DNA of 64,000 bases, taken from positions 4,092,001 to 4,156,000 of the forward strand of contig JAKULF010000003.1 of assembly GCA_022661535.1 (NCBI GenBank), read 5' to 3'. Under the pieces are notes generated by a model that made no database searches, had not been told where the DNA came from, and worked only from the letters and a program-made list of their open reading frames with translations. The position numbers were made by a program, and so were the translations under genes. The stretch's first letter is position 1. Each line of letters begins with the position of its first letter. The DNA is from Eutypa lata. Its lineage: Eukaryota; Ascomycota; Sordariomycetes; Xylariales; Diatrypaceae. Shown here piece by piece: positions 36,867 to 48,729 of the stretch.

Positions 36867-37283
36867 GTGGCATCGTTCCAATTTCAAAGTTGTTTATGCG
36901 GCCATGTGGAAACATACGAAGCATTGCTTCTGCAGCTCCTGGCACGTTTAAATAACCCAAAGCCCACACCTACGAGATATACTAACAAGCAAGCACTCCT
37001 CCTTTGCTACTATGTGAGATACGTGGAGAAACGAACATTAACAGACAGACAGACAGACAGACAGAAACATGATCGAATCCTAGAAAAGAAATACATCAAA
37101 CATGAACCGGGAGCCAGCTTCCCCACCCTGCCTCCGGAGCTACAGCTGATGGTCCTTCCACATCTTGGTCTACCAGGCCTCCTAAGCCTCCGGTGGACCT
37201 GCCGCCTAGTCCGGCACTTTATCACACGGGAAGTCATCGCATCGACTCTCTTCTCTAAGTCTACACCAACACCGACGCCTTAG
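36867..37283 (+). pseudogene. F-box fragment, possible gene remnant
   Basis: The frame ends with a good F-box: SFPTLPPELQLMVLPHLGLP followed by GLLSLRWTCRLVRHFIT. An F-box would bind Skp1 in SCF ubiquitin ligases. However, the frame has no ATG upstream of the motif (it opens with GTG), the part before the motif contains an (ACAG)n-encoded QTDRQTDRQ stretch, and it stops 28 codons after the motif with no substrate-binding region. Either a 5' exon has been missed or this is a decayed F-box gene. Only the last about 60 codons are supported. Confidence 0.35.
37037..37064 (+). repeat. (ACAG)n tetranucleotide repeat
   Basis: About six tandem ACAG/CAGA units, inside the F-box fragment frame. Confidence 0.85.
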
Positions 37284-37541
37284 CGGTGCTAGACGAGTGC
37301 AAGTTGAGGCAAAATGAGAATATATTTAAAGCTGTCATAGGTTGCTCAGGAAGATGTAGCGAATCTATCTATACTCATATTCTGCAAAGCTCCATTACCA
37401 TCAGAAATTAGACCGTGATAGTTAGCAAATATTTGACATCCACCGTTACAGCCATCATGAGGGTACATCAAGATAAGAATATACACGATTCTTCCTAGTC
37501 CATAGTAGCTGTCATAGAAGAGATTTCTTCGTTTCTTTCTG

Positions 37542-40500
37542 TTAATATGTAATGACAGGGAAATCCTTTTCTGTCAAAATCTCACCCGCTAGCATACGCC
37601 CAACATGTGTTCTGCCTATATCTTGACAATCGCGTCGAATATTTGACATGACTACATGTAGGAATGCAGTTGGACTTCGTGTGAACCGGCATTCAGGGTA
37701 GACGGCCCCTTTACCGATAAAGCCGTCAACCCCCACCGTACCAGTCCCATCATTGGCAACACAGGAAAGGCCTAGGAGGGCGCATGCCTCCTTGTACTCA
37801 CCCATATCTTCGAAGTACAACTGCCCTGCAAATATATTGAGCTGTAAAATAAGGAGCTTGGGAGGAGGTGTCCAATCTGCTGGCAGAGCTGGCGTAGCGC
37901 AGAGCTTCAGGTCTTGTAGCGTTGGAAAGGATAGGTTAGGACGAGCTGCGTAGGAATGGAGATGGACATGGTTGCTCTTTTCAATCTCCAAGACGAGTTT
38001 GTTTGCTTCCCAAGGACTTAGGACCACCAAGACAGCTCGACCGTTCATAGACTGGTTGCTGAATGTTAAGATCCACTGGACATGCCGATAGAAGGAATCA
38101 GAGTGTGACCCAGACTCCAATTTGACAGTGTTCGCAAAGTCTTTGGTAACTAGCAAATCTTGTCCAAATCCTTCCGAACTAGCCAGCCGTCCGGCAGTGC
38201 TGCGGCCGAAGGACTCAAATGCGGCCAAGAACCCGCCTCCATCGAGTTTCAAGTTGCCGCGTTGAATCAGTTCAAGTACATCGGGGTGAATAGTATGCTT
38301 TTTAGGCTGCATTGCATTTGGTTTTTCTGCTTGTCTCTCCTGTTCAACCTCCGGTGCTAGCTCCCGCTCCTGTTCTTCTGAAAGAGCTGCTGAACTGAAA
38401 CTTGCGATCTGGAACCGTTCACACCTTTCTCTAATTAGGCCTACCTGCTCCTGACGATCCGAATCACAGTCGGCAGTTTGACTTCCAACATGAAGATCAA
38501 GTGCTTGATTGTTTGGAAGATAGCGCTTCTCGATGCTCATTGCCTCTTCCTCGAAATAACCTTCCAGGTCGTGGCTATTTAAAACGAGGCTAGATTCGTT
38601 CGCAATCTTCTTGTTCCAAATGGCCTCCTGACGCTGATGCCGGAATCCTTGTACTGCCCAAAGTGGGATACATTTCTCAGTGTCAACCCAGGTCTCCGAT
38701 ATCGACCAGAGAAGGACATCTGCGACCGTTAAGGGAGCATCAGAACCTAACATAGCACAGTTCCTGATACGTTCTTGAATTTCCTGTGTAGCGAAGAATG
38801 TCACAGATTGACCCTTTCCAAGCTTTCTCATTCTCATACAAGCTAAATCAAATCGAGCTGTTAGCATCATAACTTCCGCATGGACAAAAGCTCACGACTA
38901 TGTCTTAAGGACGCTTAATAATGAAGGGATAGGTAACGAGGTCAGAGGGCTTACCTTGGACTAATCTATCCTTAGTGAGCCTTGGCCCGAGGGTCACAGA
39001 AGCCCTGTAATCAGAAGGGAGTTTCAAGTCAATGCCTCTCGTATGAGCCTCATCTAGAAACACGAGACAGTCTTTGGTGTCTGCGGCGAATGGAGAGGTC
39101 AAAAACTGTTCAATGAAACCTCCACGATTTATTACGAGGAGTTCATCTGTGTCGCTGAAGAAGATTGCTGCTTGCTTATCGTGAGCCGGAGTTAAGTCTA
39201 GCCACATACGCGCCACTTGTTCATTGTTCAGCTCTACTATTAGAGCACCAACATCGAGTACTACCTGAATAGGTGGTTCGCTTTGAACCACTGATTCCAG
39301 CAGTGATCTACTACTCAGATTGGGGCCGAGTTCCTGGACCAGATTCTCTGGTCGAAGCAAACAGTTCAAGACCATGGCGTTCGTGTGTAACTGATCTGGA
39401 AGGTCAAGATGTCTAACCTCTAAGGGTAGCACATATTTTGAATCACATGTCCCGCTGAAACCTGTCACGGGATGTGACTTGGATTTCCCCAAATCCCATC
39501 CTGATGCTGACAGCTTTCTTGGAAATTCGACCATCTCCTTCGGAAAGACCACCTTATCGAGGTAGAAGTCTATGGCAGCTTTGGTAAGCTTTAGTGCGGG
39601 GAACACATACTTGATAAATTGGCCACGGTCTTTCAAGTTGATCCCAGATAACTGACGGAATGTTGGTGGAAGCCTTGTCGACTCCCTAACCCAGTTTGCG
39701 AATTCATCGTCGGCTTGGTCGGATCGCTGGAGGTGTTCAAAAGCGGTGAATAACTGGGCGCTAGACAAACCGCCGTAGTAATAACTTAAACAGGTGAGGA
39801 TAATGACAATGTCTGGGTGACTGAATTCTGCTCGGGGTGCAGGTGAATCCTTAGCACGGTATGGAACAGCTGCTAGAGTTGGCGGCTTCCTCTCGGCAAG
39901 ACCATAGTTGACTCTCCAACGCTTCTGGGATAAAGCAAACTTAAGTACACCGCCGGCGAAGAGACCTCTCAGCAACAATAGAACACTTTTAGTTGCATGG
40001 CTAAAGAAGTTATTATCGCCATCGTGAACCAGTGCTGAATTCTCTTGCGTCAGTTTCTCGTCTAGGATATAGTTGAGAATAACCTGTCTTATAGCTGGAC
40101 TCTGATGAGCAACGGGAAGCCCATGAACACCTTTCTCACACAAGATACGCGCGACGAGTTGGAGGAGTAAATTCCCGGCGGGTTCCTTGAGTAGGCGAAG
40201 TGTGGCAAACTGGCCCGTCTCACCAGGCTCTAACTGGATCCCGGCAGGAGCCAATTTCTGGACATCTGGTGCACATTGGCGTACTAGACTGAGAACATTT
40301 TGAACAATGATCCAACGATCTGGGCTCATGTCCACTGGAGACTGGGCGCCAATGGTGTATATGAGTTCAAATTTGACACTGAAATTCTCATCACTCTCGT
40401 CAATGACGTCTCGGCAGTGTTGATCTAGGAACTTCTGTACCTCAATAAGTCGGATTCCGGTAGAATAAGAATCAGGGTTAGTCGAACTGACGCTACTCGT

Positions 40501-43500
40501 CTCGAGTATAGGATCGTCTGTGTTAGTTGGATGACAACCAACATACTCTATGCCCATTAGCTTGAAGGATAATAGATGCTCGGGCTGTACGAGTAGCACT
40601 CCCCCATTCTTCATACACTTGGTCAAAGTGCGGCGAATTTGTTCTGTCTTCGCAGTGTCCATAACAAGAGACCGGGAGAAAGGCATGAAAAAAACCTGGC
40701 GGTCCAGGAGGCCTCCTAGCTTGCTAATTAGCATGTGCCGCATCTGTTTAGACTGAGGCTTTGCAACAATGATGCGAACGAGCTTGGTCCCGTTAGCCAA
40801 TGAGGCAGCAACAATTTGCACGATCACTGAAGACTTTCCTTCGCCCATATTGAGTTGCATGACACTATTGAGATCTTGGCCTGGACTCCTCATTTGATCT
40901 GCAACATTCTCTTGCACTTCTCTGATCATAAGGCCACTCTCAACCTCAAGCAACAATGATTCGGGAAGTACCATGGGATCCCATGTGTGGCCAACGTTTT
41001 TCATCTCTTGTAGCAGCATGTTTGTGTTGCCAACGGCAGTCAATAGCCTCTCTGATCGTTGAAGGTGGGTCAAAGCAAGGCAATATGCAACGAAACAGCG
41101 TTGCCATTCCACTGACAGACTTGACCAATTATGTCTATTCAACTGCTGAAGTATGAATATTGGAGTCAGTCTTGGGAAGCAGAAACAAGAGACGGCTATA
41201 TCGTACTCATAGTCCATGCCCCGCAAGGATGTCAGGATTAGCCGTTGGAAATGATTGACTTGGCAACGGCAGGTTTCGACGTAGTTTTTTAAAACGAGGC
41301 GAAGTGTGTTGTCGTCATGGACAAACTGAACTGTTTCTTCGACCTCTAGGTTCACTTGGCAGCTTCTGAAACTCCTCTCGAGCTCATCTACATAACCACG
41401 TTCGTGTACCCGTAGGGCCCGGGTACGCAATGATGATAGGAGCTTTAGGAGCTGCCCCTGGCCGCTGCTGTTTGCACTGGCAGTATCGTCTTTGGTCATT
41501 TGATTATAGCAATCACTAAAGTTTGGGGGAGGTTCGCAAATGATTCTGGGAGGTCTGTGTGCGAATAATTGGGCAATTTGAACGAATGCTGGTCCAGGAC
41601 GGGTTGTGAGCGGGTCTAACTGGTCCATAACAGCATACGTTGAAACGTTTTCCTGGTCAATCTCCAACCCGATCATGATGGAGATAATAGTTTTCATATG
41701 CTGGTGCAGCTGTCGGTTCTTTTCCCAAGACGCACAGTGTTGCTGTATTTCACCCATAGCTGACGTAACATCGAGGTACAGTCCATTAAAGTTATTCACA
41801 TTAGGAGTAGATGGACTCGCTGTTGGCCACTGCCTCTCGAGCCCCGACAGGGCATTTCGAATGATAGCAGACGTCTTTTCTTCCCAAGCCAACCGACGCC
41901 GTTTCCTGTGATAATAGTACGTTTCGCCGTCGTGCTGCGAAAGGGACCATTCAGGTGTCCATGTCATATCTCGTAAGCGCCGTACCATACAACTTTCCAC
42001 TGTGTTCCTGAGAAAAGAATACCCATCTTTTAGGATGAACCTGGGGTATCTAGGCTGTTGGAGAACCTTTAGAGCCGGTACGGAAGTGAATGCTAGAAGG
42101 GTTTGAATGACTTGGATGTTCGCATCTTCTGCAAATACAAGAGCCGCAAAGAAAGTCATTAGATCATACTTGCACTCCGACAGGTTGACACGGCATAGAT
42201 CTTTCTGGACCTGACACCATCTTCCCCCAATGCAATTGGGTAGCATATCCAGCCACTGCGATTTAAACTTGTATACATCAGATGGTGCCCGTAGAACGGG
42301 CCCTGCAACTTTCTCACCCATGACCTTATACAGCTCAGTGATGAGTGAGTTTGAGACACTATTGGGAATAACTTGTTGCTCCGTAAGTAGTATCTTCGTG
42401 AATTGACATACATGTTGCTCTAGTTGAATGGCCGAGTCATTGATCATACCACGGTCGCTGTAATCTGCATCAAACGAGGGGGTGTGTTTCGCGGCACCAA
42501 ATCCAGATACTCGGAATGTAGAGCAGCGTATCAAGGCACGGTCCCGTAAGTCCGGGTGAGTAAACTTGACTTTCGGGATATTTTTGGCATCATCGGGGTA
42601 AAACATTTCGCAGCTTGCGCCGTGATTCAAGATTGACTGTACAACCAGCGAGAATTCGTCACTCTGTGCCAGAGGATCAAGGGCGTTCGACCATTTCACT
42701 CTCTGCATGTTTTTTAGGTGAGTTGGATAGAAAATCCTTTGTGGACTTATACTGGCTATTTCTGACAGCATACGAATGTCCTCATTCTCTAGCCGATCGA
42801 AAGAGACCATTGCTGCAGATTTGAGAATTCTCAGAGATTCTTCGGTACCGGTTCTTTCAGTCAATTTATCTGGCAGGCAATGAGAAGATGCTGCGTGAAG
42901 GTTACACAGTAGCAACTTGCTTTGCAAGGAACCATTTTCAACGAGCCGCCCCAGTGTGTTATCTATGTGGAAGCAGTGATGGCGTTGGTGTGGAATAATC
43001 ACGGGGTAGCCTGGGTCTTTCAAAGAAACGTCGGCGGAGGGACGTATGATTGTTATGGGATGGTTATTATCCCGTCTAATGCTCGCAACGATTCCATGTG
43101 GGACTAGGATGGCTCTCATGGTGCTGCTCTCTGAGTTTTCCGGCCGAAGAACAAGTTGGGATTCTAGTCCAACTAAAGTACCGAAACTCTGGTCGCCATC
43201 TACGCACATTCCAGGGTAATGTTTCGACCGCAATGTGCAATTATTCGCTTCGATCGTGAATGAAAGGTCGTACCGAGGTAATCTCACTTCTAAACGTTGC
43301 GTGGCTTGGTCGAGAATGAGATTCATATGGCTTGCATCCTCGATAGACTTGAATATACCTGAAATAGCTTTTGCGGTGGTGCTCCTTGGATCAACTAAGG
43401 CTTGGTTGCCTTTATGCAGAAACCATCGGCCGTCCCGACGAGCCATCCTCCAGATTTCACCTCGAGAATTCCAGGGCTCATTGAAAGATCGAAACTCTAT

Positions 43501-46500
43501 CTCCCCGCTTGAAATCTTGAACCAATGACTACATGGGTTGATAAATGACGCTGGGAAATCACCAATTATCTTCGATGGGGGGATAAACTCCCAGGTCGTG
43601 TCTTCCTTACATGCTTGAACGATCAAGTCTCCATCAATCATAGCAAAGTGGACTACCCACCCACCTTGCTCCCGGGCTGCCGAAAACTCCATAGATACAA
43701 GCTGCGACGGTATAATCTCTAGTATCTGTGTACCAAAGAGTCGAGCATAAGTTGGATGATCTTGGAATTCTTTAGGCAAGCGGGATAATGGCTGGCCGTT
43801 CACGAGCAAGCTTCCATCTAGGAGGCTAAGGCTTACAGAAAGACCTCTGCTCCCCGGAGCGCTAGCTGATTGTGACTTGAGAACGTGACTATACTCAAGT
43901 CCCAAGACTGTCCATGTGGTACCCGGTGTGTAAGCCGCCCAGAATGTTGCAATGGCCTTGTCAAGGACGCATCTCGAATTCGCAATATTTGCCGACAATA
44001 CTGGCACAGCTTGATATGAAAGTCGCCGCCAAATTTGCAGCGAAATACCCACGAGTGGTGAGAGCTGAGCTTTCTTCGGAGTGTGGTCGTGAATGATGAT
44101 GGACGTCTCTATGAAAGACGTGTCTACCCCTTCGACAGAAAAGATATGCTCAAGCTGAGTTGGCTCGACGTCGAAGGTGTGGACACATATAAGTGCCATT
44201 CCGAGTATTCGGAGGTCAAGATCATTTCTTTCCGACTCTGAGTCGCTTGCTGCTTTCTGGTTTAGCAGCTCATCTACCCATCGCCTAGAAATAGCTCTTA
44301 CACGAGCGAGAAAATCAAAACATTCGTTATGAACCTGTCCGCTGGGAGATAGTGACAGTAACCTTGTGCATAGGATCGCAAGTGAAAGCAATATAACATC
44401 GCATTCCCAATTCTCCTCTACACGAACGAGTGAGGTTCGCAAAGCGCTGACCAGAGTCATGCAGGAAGACTCATTCTCAAGAAGCCTATGGGCATTGCGG
44501 TAGATACTCCCAGTGTCATCCGTAGCAGGGCCTGCTTGATAGGCTGCTTGAATAATCAGGTAAGCTGTTTCAACTCTGTTGAGATCTAGAGAAGGTATCA
44601 TCAACTGGGTTAGAATGTTGCGCCATTGGAGGCGGACGCCAGATCTCAGATGACCAAAGGCCTTAAACTCATCCACGGCCCATTCGCGTGGGCATGACAC
44701 TTGGCAAGAGATGATCTGGTTAGATGTGTGGTTATACCCACTAATCCACTGAGGCATGACGAAGTTTGACAGGTGTGAGAACGAGCACTCCTGTGGAATA
44801 ATTGGTTCGCGAAGGGATGTAGAGAGCAGAGTGTTGGAATGGCGATCATAGTAATTGTACTGGCAGGCATGATTTTGGCAAACGTCTTTCTCTTCTACTT
44901 CAGACACCAGACGATCTTTGTAATGTGCGTTAATGAAGGGCTTCTTTGTTGATGCAAGCTGTAGTCGGTTTCTGTTATGGTTCGAAGTAAAATTGACAAG
45001 ACCAGGATAGTTTAAAACCCAGTACAGCGTGTCGATAGAGAACACCGACACTCCTTCATTGGGCTCTTTCAGCATGTCTATGAGAAGAGCCATAGTAGCC
45101 CGACGCCACGCTACAATGGCTCCAGGAACTTGGAGCTCAAACACGACAGTCTGAGCGTGAAGCTCGATGTTCGGTAGGGGCCATTCATGCACATTGATCC
45201 GCATGCCTTGCATTTCCTGTTCGAGAGAACATTTCGAGCAATTATGCACACACGCTGACGTCCAACCACCTCGACTTCGAACCTCGGTGACGTTATGGTC
45301 GGAGTTATCAAAACGACGTTGAAGTTCAGCATATGTCCGCTTTTTGGCGTGGAACTCTTCTATCTTCTCGGCTCTCTCCGTTTCAGCTAACTCGATGATT
45401 TGCTGGTGAAGCTGCTGGTGTTGCTCAGATATTGCGTAGAACCGCGCCGCAAATGAATTGTTTTCTCCGAAGCCTTGAAGTGCAGTGGGGAAGTTGTCCT
45501 TGGCCTCAAAGTCTCTATTAGCTAGATACCCTTCTACCTCCTTTAGGCGCCAAAGATGCGACTTTGTTGGCATTAGTAGCGGCTCCAGCAAAGTCCCAGG
45601 AAGGCCAATTCGATGATCCTTTAGTAGGGGATGTATTTTTGTTGCTGACTTGTCGCAAGCAACCCATAGTTCCATGATAGTAAGCCACATGATAGAAAGG
45701 TTTACTGGGTTATTTTGGTATTCGTCATGTGCCGTCCTATAGTACTCTCTAAGAAGCCTCGCAAGTCTTTCACAAGTATCATCTTGGCTCATGTGAGTGG
45801 TGAGCCATGCTTGAAGATTCTCAGCAACCCAGTGTTCAAAGTCGGCCAGAACGTATCCCTGCATATGACTATCCGGAGCCTCTAAGTCTCTAAAGCTCGG
45901 GAGGCGAATTGGTTCTACTCTTGTGAAAACGAACCAACTCTCCGAATGAGACCCGCCTTCGTGATTCAAGTTACGATCCGAGATCCACTTGAAGTAAGGC
46001 TCGAATCTTTTCAGGCTAAGAGCAGTATCGGCGTGGAATCGAAGGGTTTCGAGTGCTTTAAGATCAATCGTTCGTCTGTTTCTGTCCTGTATCATTGCCC
46101 ATTTATCCCCCAGCTCCGAATTAACCTTCTCCACCGCATTGAAAGAAACGGCAAACCAACTGGGAGTGCATGAGAGAACGGGCGACAGCTTGAGGAAACG
46201 GCGATTGAACTTGGCAGCCATAAAATATAGTTCATGGTTGGGTATATCCATAGACAAACCATGCCGCAACAATTCACTTATGAGAAAAGCCATGAACTCT
46301 TTGTAGAGACATGCTTGAACGGCCTCGCATCCCCGATCTAGTACAAGTTGGAGACAAACACGCAGAAACATCCAAGAGGCTGACCGATGCCAAGGAACCT
46401 GAGCGTCATGCCAAAGGACCTCCTCACGACTATGTTTCGTGATTTTTCTGCTGCATGATTGTCGACCCAGTCCGCGGAGTATACCCGTGAAAAGACCCAG

Positions 46501-47281
46501 GAGTCTGGGATCGATGGTGTCACGCTCTTCGTTCTGTTCCTTTCCACCCTTCTTAGCCTTTGGGCGACAGGTCGAATGGGTGACAAGATCCAGCTCAACC
46601 AGTAGGTCAACCAATGCTGACTGAAATTTTGGTTCGTTGAATTGTGCGTAGTCCAGTTCCACGCACGAGTTAGGAAAGTGCCTGAGGAGACGACCTTTAC
46701 AGGTCATGACGTCTCGGTTTCGGGCCAAGAGTTCAAATTGCTCAAAGCGGACAATATCTTGACCGCGGTAAAGCAAAACCCCGAAATTCTGGCTTCTGAG
46801 CTCGAAAGCAATACAAGCTGTGATAGTAGTTAGCACCGTATCTTACTTATCGTGGCTTGCAGTGGCCTGAAGTATATCATTTAATCTGACATAGCGGAGA
46901 GAAAGGAATGGACAATACCTCCTTCTGACAAATTCTTAAGAGCACTGCTCACTCCCTCATGGTCAAGGGAAGCACCGACGCGACAAGAAATCATACTTTG
47001 AGTCATGTCTATAGCGCGTTGCAAGTCGAGGGTAGAATGCCGAAACACCTTGAACCTTTCCACTACAGGATATGAGGTTAACAGAAAAGCCACAAGCATT
47101 AGAGCACGACAACGGTTATTGACCGGTCGTCAGTAGACTCACTTGCATCTAGAACGACACACAAGAGTTGACGCTCATGTGAATGGTTGAAGTCGTCACT
47201 CTGTGGAAGTCTTGGGGGAAGAAAGACATGATGAACTATATATTCGAAGGCCTCCGGGCTTAATGTAAGGATTGACGCCAT
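37542..47281 (-). CDS. Giant DUF3638/DUF3645 protein, 3148 aa
   Basis: Four exons: 47281..47143, 47062..46919, 46817..38955 and 38842..37542, joined in phase (MASILTLSPEAFEYIVHHVF start; EGA-CIAFELRSQNFGVLLY at exon 2/3; RLVQA-CMRMRKLGKGQS at exon 3/4). It belongs to very large fungal proteins with an N-terminal DUF6606-like part and C-terminal DUF3638 and DUF3645 regions, often labelled ubiquitinyl hydrolase in databases, a label I cannot support from any visible cysteine-protease motif. The C-terminal third has NTPase-like motifs: NMGEGKSSVIVQ (near residue 2085), DVIDESDE (near 2233), DEAHTRGIDLKLP (near 2685) and CMRMRKLGKGQ (near 2720). No membrane segments seen. The internal 7.9-kb exon is uninterrupted, so the gene is under selection. 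Molecular role unknown. Confidence 0.88.
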
Positions 47282-48729
47282 AGTTAGAATCTCTTTCTGT
47301 CATTGAATACTAGAGGCTATACACTGTGGCTATATCGAAAGGTATATATGAGTTGATAGACGGTGGCTTGGATATAGATGGAAAGGGGTTGGCAAATGAG
47401 CTATCAAGATAATCGAGGTTTCAACACTAAATAGAGGGCGAGTTTCTCAATTTCAGTCTTGGAATTGAGCAATTGAACCCCGTTCAATAATTTGACACCA
47501 CCTAGACACTTGATGGACAAGAGTCCATGGGGGTGGCGCGGGATCACTTGAGGTTGCTGCTGATATGAGGATGAGGATGAGGATGAGGACGGGGGGGATG
47601 GGTGAAAGAGGAAACAAATGAAGGGACAAGGGAAACGAAACGACTCGGGGAACTAGGGACTCGATAATAATGGGCGCCTGCAATAACGTGTTTCATCGCT
47701 CCTTCCTCCTTTTACCAGGACTTGCTGCACTGTCTAGTTGGCAGGAGCGAACCAGCTAGATATCTACTTACCCAGGCATGCAAACGAACACACTTCAAAT
47801 TCCCACAGCAGGTCAGCTGCCGCGACTTCGGAACCATCAGGCAGGCAGGTACAACCTAGGATAACCTACATCCATAAGTACAAAGTCCTCGTAAACATGA
47901 ATGTAGCCCTCCAGTCGTGACGTCTGGTTCGTTTGCGGGTTGGAATTTTATTGGTGAGCGAGGCTCTTTCCACGGTTTATTTCAACTACCCAGGCGTGCC
48001 GGTACCCCCTTCCCCGTCTGCGCATCCCCGGCATGGAGGCGTATTTGCCCGCACTGGAAGCCATAACGATATTTCCATTGTCACTTGCATGTCCTTGCAT
48101 GCCACAATACCTACCGCTTACCTTGGTTATAGCCGACTATGAGTCAGAAGGCATATCGTTCCGTTAATCTTAGTTACGGTGTGAAAGTTGATATATACAT
48201 ACATACATAACGCGTAAGGTATAGAGAGGTTAATGAGGTTGGTCAAAGCGTTGGTAGTTATTGGCTAGTCTGGACATTTTAAGTGGGCCAACCCCTGAAA
48301 TCTTGATAACCCAATAATCGCTTCTTATATTGCATAAATAGAATACAGCTGTGAAGCCTGCTTAAACAAACGCTCGAAGCTACATGTACTTACTTACTTA
48401 TAGTTGTGATGTTGGTCCCGTAGGAATTATAAGAAAATCATACGGTATTTTGAGTATATCTTGAATTAATTAAGTATGTATCTAGGGTATATATTCTGCC
48501 CATATAGGTAGGCAGGTAGATATGTATGAAATGGAACTTTTTTGGGCATCATGACCGCAACGCCGGTTCAGTTACAACCACACGCAACCCCTTAAAAGAA
48601 GTGCTTTTCAATGTCCCATCCCATCTCGTTTAAAATGCAGTCATTCGTATCTCTTTTTCCGTCGTCCTTTTTTCTTTTTTGCTTCTCCACGTCAAGTCGA
48701 GAATTTAGATAGGGGTTGCCCTATGACTA
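47282..48729. other. Intergenic region, promoter of giant gene
   Basis: 1.4 kb between the start of the giant gene (-) and the 3' end of the membrane-protein gene (-). It holds a GATGAG repeat (about 47566-47590) and GGTA-like runs (about 48505-48520), with a TACA run (about 48196-48208). Open frames are short and unsupported. Confidence 0.5.
47566..47590. repeat. (GATGAG)n hexamer repeat, intergenic
   Basis: Four tandem GATGAG units upstream of the giant DUF3638 gene. Confidence 0.8.
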
